Positions 44,794 to 53,803 of a stretch of DNA of 58,811 nucleotides are shown here, piece after piece; within the stretch, counting starts at the first letter, position 1, and every line of letters begins with the position of its first letter. A model generated the notes under the pieces. That model was given only the letters and a program-made list of their open reading frames with translations. It was not told where the DNA came from and did not search any database. Made by a program: the position numbers and the translations under genes. The stretch is from Sphingomonas sp. (GTDB lineage: Bacteria; Pseudomonadota; Alphaproteobacteria; Sphingomonadales; Sphingomonadaceae). The DNA is taken from assembly GCF_029239295.1 (NCBI RefSeq), contig NZ_JAQZBC010000008.1, forward strand, positions 1 through 58,811, in the 5' to 3' direction.

Positions 44794-45635
44794 TGACGGT
44801 TCCCCTGAGCGCGCGCGGTGACGATCCAGGCCGCCGCGGGGAAATCCAGCGTTGAGCCGGTAACCCGCGTGGCCAGGATCGAACGCAAACGAGTAAGGAG
44901 CGCAGGTCGATCCGCCGCCTCCGCCTCCGCGATCACGCGGGCAACCGGGCCGATGCGGGTGAAGAATTCGGCAGCGTCGCTCGCCGGATCGTCCCCTGCG
45001 CCGGCATGGTAGAGATAGTCGACCGGCTGGAGCGATACATCGGTGAAGCCGGATGACTCCAGCAGAGCCGTCAGCCGCGCGGGATCGGCAAAGGCGAAGG
45101 GGCCGGGAGCGTAGGCGGCGGGGCGATCGAGCCGGCCGCCCATCGCGGCGATCGTCTCACTTGCCCAAGGGTTCGCCGCCGCCGAGCGGAAGCAGGAGAA
45201 GACCAGCGGCGCATCCGGCTGAAGCGCGTTGGCGATGCCCCGAAAGGCGCGCTGCGGATCATCGAAGAACATGACGCCGTGCCGCGAGAAGGCGAGATCG
45301 AAGGGTGCGCCCTCCCGCAGCGCGTCCGGAACGGCACCGCATATCGCATGGACATTCCCGGCGCCGGCGTGCGCGGCGCGCTGCTGCGCGACGGCGACGA
45401 GGGGGGCCGACAGGTCGATGCCGAGGATCGAAAGGCTTGGCCGCGCGGCGGCGAGCGCCAGACTGGTGGCGCCGGCACCGCAGCCAAGATCGACCGCTTT
45501 CCCCTGCATCGGAGCGAGCGCCAGGATCGTGGCATCTAACGAGCGCGCGAGATCGGCGAAGCTGCGATCGGTGCGCTGCCATTCCGCGGCCCATACGTCA
45601 CCGACGCGGGTCTGCCAGAGCGGGGCCGTGGTCAT
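44790..45635 (-). CDS. Class I SAM-dependent methyltransferase
   Basis: The product is 281 aa. VDLGCGAGATSLALAAA is SAM motif I, GIDLSAPLVAVAQQRA is motif II, and DLAFSRHGVMFFDDPQRAFR is the methyltransferase-11 signature. It resembles small-molecule methyltransferases, with substrate unknown. The start ATG at 45635 has AGAGGA 7 nt upstream. The open frame upstream of it is low-complexity Pro and not coding. It heads the methyltransferase-GST-secreted protein unit. Confidence 0.88.
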   Translation of the reverse strand: MTTAPLWQTRVGDVWAAEWQRTDRSFADLARSLDATILALAPMQGKAVDLGCGAGATSLALAAARPSLSILGIDLSAPLVAVAQQRAAHAGAGNVHAICGAVPDALREGAPFDLAFSRHGVMFFDDPQRAFRGIANALQPDAPLVFSCFRSAAANPWASETIAAMGGRLDRPAAYAPGPFAFADPARLTALLESSGFTDVSLQPVDYLYHAGAGDDPASDAAEFFTRIGPVARVIAEAEAADRPALLTRLRSILATRVTGSTLDFPAAAWIVTARAQGNRQ

Positions 45636-45751
45636 CGCAACATCCTCTTGTCGTGAGGCCTCTGCATGCCCGGCAACCGGGATCCGGGATAGGGGGTAAA
45701 CCAGCGCCGGGGGGGGCGGCGGAGGCGCTTCCCCGCGGAGGGTCCGGGTGC

Positions 45752-45788
45752 AAAGAAAAGGGCCGGCGCCTTGTGGCAGCCGGCCCAT
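45752..45788 (-). terminator. Rho-independent terminator of recA
   Basis: The 8-bp stem GGGCCGGC/GCCGGCCC (45760-45767 with 45779-45786) is followed on the - strand by TTTTCTTT. It lies about 33 bp after the recA stop. Confidence 0.85.
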
Positions 45789-45819
45789 TCTTGAAGATCA
45801 GGATGAAGGGAAAGGCGCC

Positions 45820-46893
45820 TCAGGCGTCGTCTTCCTCCGATGGGCCAGCCATCAATTCCTCGCCCAACCCTTCCTGGCGGGCGCGGATCTGACGCTCCAG
45901 CCGCTCCGCGACTTCGGGGTTCTCGCGCAGATAGGTCTTCGAATTCTCGCGGCCCTGACCGATGCGGATCGAATCGTAGCTGAACCACGAGCCCGACTTC
46001 TCGACGAGGCCCGCCTTCACGCCGAGATCGATGATCTCGCCCAGCTTGGAAATGCCCTCACCGAACATGATGTCGAATTCGACCTGCTTGAACGGTGGCG
46101 CCACCTTGTTCTTCACCACCTTCACGCGAGTCTGGTTCCCGGTCGCTTCCTCGCGATCCTTGACCGACCCGATGCGGCGCACGTCGAGACGGACCGAGGC
46201 GTAGAACTTCAGCGCATTGCCGCCGGTGGTCGTTTCCGGCGAGCCGTACATCACGCCGATCTTCATGCGGATCTGGTTGATGAAGATGACGAGGCAGTTG
46301 GAGCGGTTGATCGTGCCGGTCAGCTTGCGCAGCGCCTGGCTCATCAAACGCGCCTGCAGGCCGACGTGGCTGTCGCCCATCTCGCCCTCGATCTCCGCAC
46401 GCGGCACCAGGGCCGCGACCGAGTCGATCACGAGCACGTCGATCGCGTTCGAGCGAACGAGCGTGTCGACGATCTCCAGCGCCTGCTCACCCGTATCCGG
46501 CTGCGAGACGATCAGTTCGTCGATGTTGACGCCCAGCTTCTTGGCGTAAGCAGGATCGAGCGCGTGTTCTGCGTCGACGAAGGCGGCCATGCCGCCAGCC
46601 TTTTGCGTTTCGGCAATGGCGTGGAGCGCGAGCGTGGTCTTGCCCGAGGATTCGGGGCCGAAGATCTCGACAATACGGCCCTTGGGCAGGCCGCCGACGC
46701 CGAGCGCGATGTCGAGCCCAAGGCTGCCGGTCGACACCGTTTCGACCTTCATCGTCTCCTTCTGGCCCAGCTTCATCGCCGAGCCCTTCCCGAAGGCGCG
46801 ATCAATCTGCGCAAGGGCGGCGTCGAGCGCCTTCTGACGATCCGTGTTCGCGCTAGCCATGTTGTTGGGGATCACCTTGAGATTGGCGGCCAT
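45820..46893 (-). CDS. recA: Recombinase RecA
   Basis: The product is 357 aa. [15 protein letters not shown] (residues 79-93) is Walker [21 protein letters not shown] is Walker B and L1, and [17 protein letters not shown] is the L2/core region. The acidic C-terminus (GPSEEDDA) is typical. RecA drives homologous recombination and LexA self-cleavage in the SOS response. An in-frame ATG at codon 12 (MASANTDRQ) is an alternative start. An SOS box overlaps the predicted promoter. Confidence 0.99.
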   Translation of the reverse strand: MAANLKVIPNNMASANTDRQKALDAALAQIDRAFGKGSAMKLGQKETMKVETVSTGSLGLDIALGVGGLPKGRIVEIFGPESSGKTTLALHAIAETQKAGGMAAFVDAEHALDPAYAKKLGVNIDELIVSQPDTGEQALEIVDTLVRSNAIDVLVIDSVAALVPRAEIEGEMGDSHVGLQARLMSQALRKLTGTINRSNCLVIFINQIRMKIGVMYGSPETTTGGNALKFYASVRLDVRRIGSVKDREEATGNQTRVKVVKNKVAPPFKQVEFDIMFGEGISKLGEIIDLGVKAGLVEKSGSWFSYDSIRIGQGRENSKTYLRENPEVAERLERQIRARQEGLGEELMAGPSEEDDA

Positions 46894-46945
46894 GAGGAGG
46901 TCTCTCGCTAGATCAAGCGCGCGAACCGTTCAACGCACGATCGCA

Positions 46946-46983
46946 GTCGTATCGACTTTGTTCCAAAAGAACAATAGTGGAAC
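46946..46983 (-). promoter_or_regulatory. recA promoter with LexA (SOS) box
   Basis: On the - strand, GTTC-CACTATT-GTTC (46969-46983) is an exact alphaproteobacterial LexA box. The same DNA offers a -35 TTGTTC (46969-46974) and a -10 TACGAC (46946-46951) with a 17-bp spacer, so LexA bound here would occlude the -35 element. The promoter lies about 53 bp upstream of the recA ATG. Confidence 0.75.
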
Positions 46984-47041
46984 GCGAGATTTCCTACGGC
47001 CGCCGCCGACGCCCCGAAGAGCGTCGGCAGCCCGGCCCACT

Positions 47042-48841
47042 TTACTGTGCGCTGGTGACCTGAGCGCCGGGCGCCGGGGCCACGGCCGCGTTGACCGCGA
47101 CCGTATTGGCAGCCGGCTTCGCCGCGATGCGCACGGCGGGTTCCCCCTTCATGCCGGGGAAGCGCGGCCACATGCCCTGGGCGAGCGCGGCACGACTGAC
47201 CGATTTGTCGCGACCGGTCTGTCCTTCGTACATCCAGTAGTTACGCAGCACGGTGACCACGTAACCACGCGTTTCCCAATAAGGGATGCTTTCGATGTAG
47301 AGCAGCGGATCGCCGTTATCGCGTACCAGCGAGTTCCATTCGCCGACCGGGCGCGGCCCAGCATTGTAGGCGGCGATCACCTTGGGCAGTAGCCCCTGGG
47401 TCAGCCCCATGTCGCGCAGCTTTTCGAGGTGGCGCTGCCCGATGTCGATATTGGTCGAGGGGCGGGTCAGCGCCGTCTTGTCGACCTGAACGCCGCGCTC
47501 GCGCATGTAATCCGTCGCCGCGGCCGGCATGATCTGCATCAGGCCATAGGCGCCGGCGGGCGAGACGACCTTGTTGCGGAAGCCCGATTCCTGAAGCGTG
47601 TGGGCGTAGACCAGCGCCTTGTCGACGCGCCAGCCGGTGTCAGGGGTCCAGTTCGGCGTCGGATAGCGCGTGTCGGCGGTGGCGACGAAACCCTCGGGAC
47701 AATTGTGCGCGAGCCAGACGACGCTCGCCGGCAAGTTCATCTGTTCGGTGACGCGCACCAGGCTGGCGAATTCCGCCTTGGGCCCGATCTTTGCCTGCTG
47801 GCGGATCACCGTGTCGGCGGCGCCCTCCTCACCGATTTCGATCAGGGCAGCGGCGACGCGGATGTTGGGACGGCGTTCCAGATTGGCCCAGTCGCTCGTC
47901 ACCTTCTGCGGCTTGACCGCCGCGGTCTGCATGCCGAGCGCCTGGCGGGCGATCTGGCCATAGAAGGTCTCGCCATATTGCGCGGCGTTCTTCAGCCGTG
48001 CCTCGATCCGGTCGGGGCGGCCGCACACCATGTCGGCGCGGCTGGCCCAATAAAGCCCGGCGGCGCGCATGTCGGTATCGCCGGCGCGCGCCGAGACCGC
48101 TTCGAACCCTTCGCCCGCAGCGCCGCAATCATTCTGGCGCCACGCGGCGAGCGCGGCCGTCCAGCGAGCATGCGTCGCCCAATCGCCCTGCCCGCGCGCG
48201 GCCTTGTCACCCAGCCGGCGGGCATCATTGTCGAGGCCCTGAAGGAAATAGATCCAGGCGACGCGCGACTGCCATTCGGTCTGCGCCTCCGGCGTCAGAC
48301 CGCTGGTCGATTCGAGCAGCGATTCCGCCTCTCGCCCCATGTCAGCCTTCACATAGGGCTGCATCTTGTTCGCGAGATCGGCAGCGATCGTGTCGCTGCG
48401 CGTGGCGCGGGCGCGCACGCGGGTCGGTGCGCCATCCTGCCAGATCAGCCGCTGCGCCACCGGCAGCGGCGGCAGATCGGCGGCGCCGCGGGCACGCGCG
48501 AGGCGCGCGAGCGATTCGGCCTGCGGCAGTTCGGGCGCATCGGTCAGCAAACGGACCAGCGGCTCCAGCTCGACGCGGGGCGAGCCCTTCGCGGTATAGA
48601 GTTCGGCGCGGGCGTAGCTGTGCAGCGGGCCGGGTGCCATGCCGTCGAGCGCGAGCTGCGCATCCTGCCATCGGCTTTCCCGGATCGCGGTGAACACCGC
48701 GCGATATTGAGTTCGCTGTTCCGCCGAAAGCTGCGGCGGGATGACGGGTTTGCCGGGCGCCTCGAGGCGTGCCGGTTCAGCCGCGACCATCGTTGGCGCA
48801 AGCGCCACGGCCGAAACAGCCGTTAGCAGCATCCGCATCAC
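47042..48841 (-). CDS. Soluble lytic murein transglycosylase (SLT family)
   Basis: The product is 599 aa. A signal peptide (MLLTAVSAVALAPTMVAA) is followed by a long helical superhelix domain. The C-terminal lysozyme-like SLT domain carries HTLQESGFRNKVVSPAGAYG (catalytic Glu near residue 416), LMQIMPAAATDY and AYNAGP. It cleaves glycan strands to 1,6-anhydro-MurNAc products in the periplasm. The start is GTG 48841, which makes a GTGA overlap with the glycosylase stop, or ATG 48838. Confidence 0.92.
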   Translation of the reverse strand: MMRMLLTAVSAVALAPTMVAAEPARLEAPGKPVIPPQLSAEQRTQYRAVFTAIRESRWQDAQLALDGMAPGPLHSYARAELYTAKGSPRVELEPLVRLLTDAPELPQAESLARLARARGAADLPPLPVAQRLIWQDGAPTRVRARATRSDTIAADLANKMQPYVKADMGREAESLLESTSGLTPEAQTEWQSRVAWIYFLQGLDNDARRLGDKAARGQGDWATHARWTAALAAWRQNDCGAAGEGFEAVSARAGDTDMRAAGLYWASRADMVCGRPDRIEARLKNAAQYGETFYGQIARQALGMQTAAVKPQKVTSDWANLERRPNIRVAAALIEIGEEGAADTVIRQQAKIGPKAEFASLVRVTEQMNLPASVVWLAHNCPEGFVATADTRYPTPNWTPDTGWRVDKALVYAHTLQESGFRNKVVSPAGAYGLMQIMPAAATDYMRERGVQVDKTALTRPSTNIDIGQRHLEKLRDMGLTQGLLPKVIAAYNAGPRPVGEWNSLVRDNGDPLLYIESIPYWETRGYVVTVLRNYWMYEGQTGRDKSVSRAALAQGMWPRFPGMKGEPAVRIAAKPAANTVAVNAAVAPAPGAQVTSAQ

Positions 48842-49578
48842 TCAAGTCCCCTTTTCAGCAATTGCAGATCCCTCCACGCTTCGGCCTTGAGCGCGGGCCT
48901 CTCCAGCAACATGCGCGGATGGAAGCTCGCGACGACCTCCGTCGTTTGTGCGACTCTATGGTTAAGTGCATGTAAACGCCCGCGCGCTTCCATGACGTTC
49001 GCCGACAGGATGGCACGGCTCGCCGCATCGCCCATCACCAGCAGCCGTTTCGGGGCCGCCAGCGACAGATGATGGCGGGCGATTTCGGCGAGGCGCTGTT
49101 CCAGATCGCGCGGCATCCGCCCGGCCGCGGGGCGCGCGGCGCAGACGCTGGCGAGGTGCACATCGTCGCGCGAGCGGCCGATCGCGGCGAGCATGCGATC
49201 GAACAGCCGCCCCGCCATGCCGCCAAGCAGCGAATCGGTCGCGTCACGCTCCGGACAGTCGATCAGGATCATCAGGTTCGCGTCAGTGGGCCCGCTGGCG
49301 GTGACCAGAGGGACGCCCCATCCGGCCTCCGGCGCGGCGGCACCGATACGCCACGCGAGCAGTTCCTCCAGCGTGGCCGGCAACACCGCCGCAACGTTCG
49401 GTTCCATCGGGCGGGCGGCGGCGCGCGGCGGCGCCGGTGACGCTAGGGCAACCGGCTCTTCGCCGCCGAGCCAGTCGAACGGATCATCGCCGACGAGCAC
49501 GTCGACGCCCGCGTCCTGCCACCATTCGAGGACACTTGCCGCGGCCAATCGCCAATCTGCGTTCTGATCTGCCCCCAT
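48838..49578 (-). CDS. Diverged uracil-DNA glycosylase superfamily protein
   Basis: From the ATG at 49578 the product is 246 aa. An Ala/Pro-rich N-terminal third precedes a UDG-like core: NLMILIDCPERDATDSLLGG, GRLFDRMLAAIG, VHLASVCAARPAAGR, LLVMGDAASRAIL and SFHPRMLLERP. Family 4 enzymes have GEAPG in motif 1 and four cysteines holding a 4Fe-4S cluster. Here motif 1 is altered (DCPERD) and only two cysteines remain, so the cluster and perhaps catalysis are lost. It is translationally coupled to the downstream transglycosylase. Longer starts at 49590 and 49641 exist. Confidence 0.75.
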   Translation of the reverse strand: MGADQNADWRLAAASVLEWWQDAGVDVLVGDDPFDWLGGEEPVALASPAPPRAAARPMEPNVAAVLPATLEELLAWRIGAAAPEAGWGVPLVTASGPTDANLMILIDCPERDATDSLLGGMAGRLFDRMLAAIGRSRDDVHLASVCAARPAAGRMPRDLEQRLAEIARHHLSLAAPKRLLVMGDAASRAILSANVMEARGRLHALNHRVAQTTEVVASFHPRMLLERPALKAEAWRDLQLLKRGLE

Positions 49579-49702
49579 GACCCGCTTCATAGCGTTACGG
49601 TTGACGTAGCGGTCAATTCGCTCGACAGCCGATGGGGACAAGACGTTGCCGGCGTGCGCCCGATCGCTCGCTTACGATCGGGGCCGGCGAATGGAGAGAA
49701 TG

Positions 49703-51361
49703 ATGAGCGAACGCGAGTCGATGCCTTATGACGTGGTGATCGTGGGTGCGGGGCCGGCCGGCCTCAGCGCGGCGATCCGCCTGAAACAGCTCGCGGCCGA
49801 GAAGGAAGCCGACCTGTCCGTCTGCGTGCTCGAAAAGGGCAGCGAGGTCGGCGCGCATATCCTGTCGGGCGCGGTGATCGATCCCCGGAGCCTGGACGAG
49901 CTGCTGCCGAACTGGCGGGACGATGGTTGCCCGCTGGCCGAAGTGCCGGTGACGCAGAACCTCCACTGGGTGCTGAGCAAGCAGGGCAAGTTCAACATGC
50001 CCCACCTGCTGACCCCGTCCTTCATGCACAACAAGGGCACCTATACCGGCAGCCTGGGCAATCTGTGCCGCTGGCTGGCGGGCAAGGCCGAAGAGCTGGG
50101 CGTGGAAATCTTCCCGGGCTTCGCCGCCGCCGAAATCCTGTTCAACGAAGACGGCAGCGTGAAGGGCGTCGCCACCGGCGACATGGGCGTGGCGCGCGAT
50201 GGCACGCGCAAGCCCGACTATCAGCCGGGCCTTGAGCTGCACGCGAAATACACATTCTTCTCCGAAGGGTGCCGCGGGCATCTGTCGAAGGAGCTAATGC
50301 GCATTTTCGACCTGCGCGCCGACTGCGATCCGCAGTCCTACGGCCTGGGCATCAAGGAATTGTGGGACATCGATCCCGCGATGCACGAGCCGGGCAAGGT
50401 GATCCACACGCAGGGGTGGCCGCTGAGCGAAAGCGACACCAACGGTGGCGGCTGGATCTATCACCAGGCGAACGGCCAGGTATCGATCGGCCTCGTCACC
50501 TGGCTGAACTATTCCAATCCCTATGTTTTCCCGTTCGCCGAAATGCAGCGCTGGAAGACTCATCCCGAAATCGCCCGGCTGCTGAAGGGCGGCAAGCGCG
50601 TGAGCTATGGCGCGCGCGCGATCAGCGACGGCGGGCTTCAGTCGATCCCGAAGCTCGTCTTCCCGGGCGGCGCGCTGATCGGCGACAGCGCCGGCTTCCT
50701 CAACGTGCCGCGGATCAAGGGCACGCACACCTCGATGAAGAGCGGCATGATGGCCGCCGAAGCCGCGGTCCATGCGATCCTGTCGCAGCGCCAGAGCGAC
50801 GAGCTGATTGCTTACCCCGAGGCTTTCGAAGCATCGTGGGTGAAGAAGGAGCTGTCGATCGTCCGCAACGTCGCGCCGCTGGTGAAGAAGTTCGGCGATT
50901 TCATGGGTTCGGGCATCGCCGGCATCGCGATGTGGATGGAAAACTTCGGCCTGAAGTGGCCGCTGACCATGAAGCAGCATGCCGACCATGAGACCTTGTG
51001 GCGCAAGGATCTGGCGAAGAAGATCGATTATCCCAAGCCCGACGGCGTGCTGACGTTCGATCGCCTGTCCTCGGTGTTCCTGTCGAACACCAATCACGAG
51101 GAGGATCAGCCGATCCACCTGACGCTGAAGGACCCGAATATCCCGGTCGAATACGACCTGCCGCTGTATGACGAGCCGGCGCAGCGTTACTGCCCGGCGG
51201 GCGTGTACGAGATCGTCGGCGAGGAGACGGGCGATCCGAAGTTCGTGATCAACGCGCAGAATTGCGTCCACTGCAAGACCTGCGACATCAAGGACCCGAC
51301 GCAGAACATCAACTGGGTGGTGCCAGAGGGCGGTGGTGGGCCGAACTATCCCAACATGTAA
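49703..51361 (+). CDS. Electron transfer flavoprotein-ubiquinone oxidoreductase
   Basis: The product is 552 aa. The FAD motif VVIVGAGPAGLSAAIRL is at the N-terminus, and GCRGHLSKEL and GDSAGFLNVPRIKGTHTSMK are ETF-QO motifs. The C-terminal 4Fe-4S region has YCPAGVYE and NCVHCKTCDIKDPTQNINW, supplying the four cluster cysteines. It passes electrons from fatty-acid and amino-acid dehydrogenases, via ETF, to ubiquinone at the inner membrane. The ATG at 49703 is well spaced from GGAGAG. ATGs at 49691 and 49700 are alternatives. Confidence 0.96.
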   Translation: MSERESMPYDVVIVGAGPAGLSAAIRLKQLAAEKEADLSVCVLEKGSEVGAHILSGAVIDPRSLDELLPNWRDDGCPLAEVPVTQNLHWVLSKQGKFNMPHLLTPSFMHNKGTYTGSLGNLCRWLAGKAEELGVEIFPGFAAAEILFNEDGSVKGVATGDMGVARDGTRKPDYQPGLELHAKYTFFSEGCRGHLSKELMRIFDLRADCDPQSYGLGIKELWDIDPAMHEPGKVIHTQGWPLSESDTNGGGWIYHQANGQVSIGLVTWLNYSNPYVFPFAEMQRWKTHPEIARLLKGGKRVSYGARAISDGGLQSIPKLVFPGGALIGDSAGFLNVPRIKGTHTSMKSGMMAAEAAVHAILSQRQSDELIAYPEAFEASWVKKELSIVRNVAPLVKKFGDFMGSGIAGIAMWMENFGLKWPLTMKQHADHETLWRKDLAKKIDYPKPDGVLTFDRLSSVFLSNTNHEEDQPIHLTLKDPNIPVEYDLPLYDEPAQRYCPAGVYEIVGEETGDPKFVINAQNCVHCKTCDIKDPTQNINWVVPEGGGGPNYPNM

Positions 51362-52940
51362 GCTGATCGCGCTGGCGATCGGCGCGGCGCTGGGCGGGGC
51401 AACGCTTCCCGCCCAGGCCGCCACGCCCGATCTGCTGGCCTATCTGCAGGCGCGCGCCGCCGACGGCGATGGCTCGGCCGACGTTGCCGCGCGGCGCTAT
51501 GCCGATGCGCTCGCCGCGACGCCGGGCGACAAGGGCGTCGCGGCTTATGCCTATCGCGAGGCGATCAAGGCGGGCGACCTGAAGCTCGCGCTGGACGCAG
51601 CGGTGACGCTGGGCAGCGCGGCGCCGCCCGACGCCGATCTGCTGATCCTCGCCAGCGCTGCCGCGCATCACGATCTGGCCGTGGCTGATGCGGCGATCGC
51701 CCGGATCGGCAAGGGCCAGTTCGCCGTGATGGCCCCGCCGCTGGCCGCCTGGGCAGCGTTCGAGCGCGGCGAAGACCCCCTTCCCCTGTTGGCCGCAGCG
51801 CGCAGCGACACCGTGGCGCGGCGGTTCGCGGGCGAAACACGCGCACTGATCCTGATCGCGCAGGGCAACAGCGTCGAAGGGCTGGCAACGCTGCGCGCGA
51901 TGCTGGGCACAGGGCAGGCCAGCGAAGATCTGCGCGTGATGGCTGCGCGGCTGCTGATCGGCACTGGCCGGCAGGAAGAGGCGGGCGGGTTGCTGGGCGG
52001 CGATGCCGGGCCGATCGCCGCCTTGCGCCGCGAGCCAGGTGCGGGGGTAAAACCATCGCTGGCGTTCGGCGCATCGGCGCTGTTCACGCGGATCGCGAGC
52101 GACCTGATCCTGGGGCAGGACAGCCCGCTGCCGCTCGCGCTGGCGCAAGCAGCCGTGATGGCCGACGCCGGCAACGATCGCGCACGCCTGCTGCTGGCGC
52201 ATACGCTGTCACGCTCGGGCGAACCGCAGCGCGCGATCGCCACGCTGGAGGAGATTCCGGCGACCAGCCCCTATCGTGACGTCGCCAAGGCTGGTCGGGT
52301 GCAGATCCTCGCCAGTGCCGATCGCATGGACGAGGCGTTGCAGGAGGCGCAGGCGGCGGCGCGCACAAACACTGCCCTGGCGCTGAACCGTTATGCCGAT
52401 CTGCTGATGAACGCCGATAGACCGGCCGACGCGGTGCCGGTCTATCGCAAGCTGATCGACATGGGCGCTGCCGGCTGGTCGACATGGCTGCAATATGGCG
52501 CGGCGCTCGACGAAGCGGGCGATTGGCCGGGCGCACAGCGCGCGCTGCAGGAAGCGGTGCGGCTAGCACCCGATGAGCCGCTGGCGCTGAACTATCTCGG
52601 CTATGCGCAGATCGTCCATGGCGAGCCGGTCGCGCCGGCGCAGGCGCTGCTGGAAAAGGCCAGCGCACTGCGGCCGAACGATGCCGCGATCACCGATTCG
52701 CTGGGCTGGGCCTATCATCTGGCGGGCGACACGAAGCGCGCGCTGCCGCTGATCGAGCGTGCCGCGGCGGAATCTCCGGCGGATGTCGAGGTAAACGAGC
52801 ATCTCGGCGACATTTACTGGACGCTGGGCAGGCGCTTTGACGCGCGATACGCATGGCGCGCGGCGCAGGTCGTCGCCGAACCCGAAACGTCCGCGCGGCT
52901 CGCGGCGAAGATCGCGAACGGACCGACGACCAGCCAATGA
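51333..52940 (+). CDS. Exported tetratricopeptide repeat protein
   Basis: The product is about 535 aa, with a hydrophobic signal-like start (LIALAIGAALGGATLPAQAA) and many TPR-like helical pairs. The clearest TPRs are near the C-terminus (GDWPGAQRALQEAVRLAPDE, NYLGYAQIVHG, ITDSLGWAYHLAGDTKRALP). TPR proteins scaffold complexes, and the partner is unknown. The start is probably GTG 51333, which lies inside the last 29 nt of the ETF-QO gene. It ends in an ATGA overlap with ispE. Confidence 0.82.
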   Translation: MVGRTIPTCKLIALAIGAALGGATLPAQAATPDLLAYLQARAADGDGSADVAARRYADALAATPGDKGVAAYAYREAIKAGDLKLALDAAVTLGSAAPPDADLLILASAAAHHDLAVADAAIARIGKGQFAVMAPPLAAWAAFERGEDPLPLLAAARSDTVARRFAGETRALILIAQGNSVEGLATLRAMLGTGQASEDLRVMAARLLIGTGRQEEAGGLLGGDAGPIAALRREPGAGVKPSLAFGASALFTRIASDLILGQDSPLPLALAQAAVMADAGNDRARLLLAHTLSRSGEPQRAIATLEEIPATSPYRDVAKAGRVQILASADRMDEALQEAQAAARTNTALALNRYADLLMNADRPADAVPVYRKLIDMGAAGWSTWLQYGAALDEAGDWPGAQRALQEAVRLAPDEPLALNYLGYAQIVHGEPVAPAQALLEKASALRPNDAAITDSLGWAYHLAGDTKRALPLIERAAAESPADVEVNEHLGDIYWTLGRRFDARYAWRAAQVVAEPETSARLAAKIANGPTTSQ

Positions 52941-53803
52941 TTTCCAGCGACGTGATTGTGGAGCCGGCCCCGGCCAAGCTGAACCTTGCGCTGCACGTTC
53001 GCGCGCGTCGGCCGGACGGCTATCACGATCTGGAGACGCTGTTCGCCTTTTGCCGCGACGGCGACGTGGTGACGATCGCCGACGCGCCGACCGACAGCTT
53101 CACGATCACCGGGCCGTTCGCCGGCGCGTTGATGGTGGATGCCGACGAGAGCGGAGCCGCCGGTGCGGACTGGGCGGACAATCTGGTCACCCGCGCGGCC
53201 GACGCCTTTCGCAGTACGTTCAGCGTCGCTCAGCGCCACGCGATCGTGTTGGAGAAGAACCTGCCCGTCGCCTCCGGTATCGGCGGGGGGTCGGCGGATG
53301 CAGCGGCGACCTTGCGCGCGCTGGGCCGGCGGCATGACATCGCCGGCGACGACGCGCGGCTGGTTGCAATTGCCGCCGCCTTGGGCGCCGACGTGCCCGC
53401 CTGTCTCGCCGGGCGAACCGCCTTCGGCACCGGCAAGGGGGATGCGCTTGCCCCGCTCAGCGGCTGGGCGGACACACCGGTCCTGCTGGTCAATCCGCGC
53501 GTTGCACTCTCGACCGCCGCGGTATTCGGCGCCTGGGACCGAATCGATCGTGGCCCGCTTGATCCCGCCGATCCGATCGGCGGGCGCAACGATCTCGAGC
53601 CCGCGGCGCGCAGCCTTGCGCCTGTGATCGGGCATGTCATCGCCGTGCTCGCCGAACAGCCGGGGGTCACTTTAGCGCGGATGTCGGGATCAGGCGCGAC
53701 GTGCCTCGCGCTGTTCGAGACCAGTGAGCAGCGCGATCACGCCGCCGCCAGGATCGCCGCGACGGAGCCCGGCTGGTGGTGCATGGCGACGCGGCTCGCA
53801 TGA
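52937..53803 (+). CDS. ispE: 4-diphosphocytidyl-2-C-methyl-D-erythritol kinase
   Basis: The product is 288 aa of the GHMP kinase family. APAKLNLALHVRARRPDGYH is the IspE N-terminal motif, PVASGIGGGSADAAATLRAL (from about residue 110) is the ATP-binding glycine-rich loop, and ARMSGSGATCLALF is GHMP motif 3. It phosphorylates CDP-methylerythritol in the non-mevalonate isoprenoid pathway, which feeds undecaprenyl carriers and ubiquinone. The ATG at 52937 overlaps the TPR stop. The stop overlaps the next gene. Confidence 0.95.
   Translation: MISSDVIVEPAPAKLNLALHVRARRPDGYHDLETLFAFCRDGDVVTIADAPTDSFTITGPFAGALMVDADESGAAGADWADNLVTRAADAFRSTFSVAQRHAIVLEKNLPVASGIGGGSADAAATLRALGRRHDIAGDDARLVAIAAALGADVPACLAGRTAFGTGKGDALAPLSGWADTPVLLVNPRVALSTAAVFGAWDRIDRGPLDPADPIGGRNDLEPAARSLAPVIGHVIAVLAEQPGVTLARMSGSGATCLALFETSEQRDHAAARIAATEPGWWCMATRLA

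Noticed and set aside
46923..46931. GAAC-C-GTTC near the recA start as a second LexA site
   Set aside because: The spacing does not match GTTC-N7-GTTC, and the true box upstream explains regulation.
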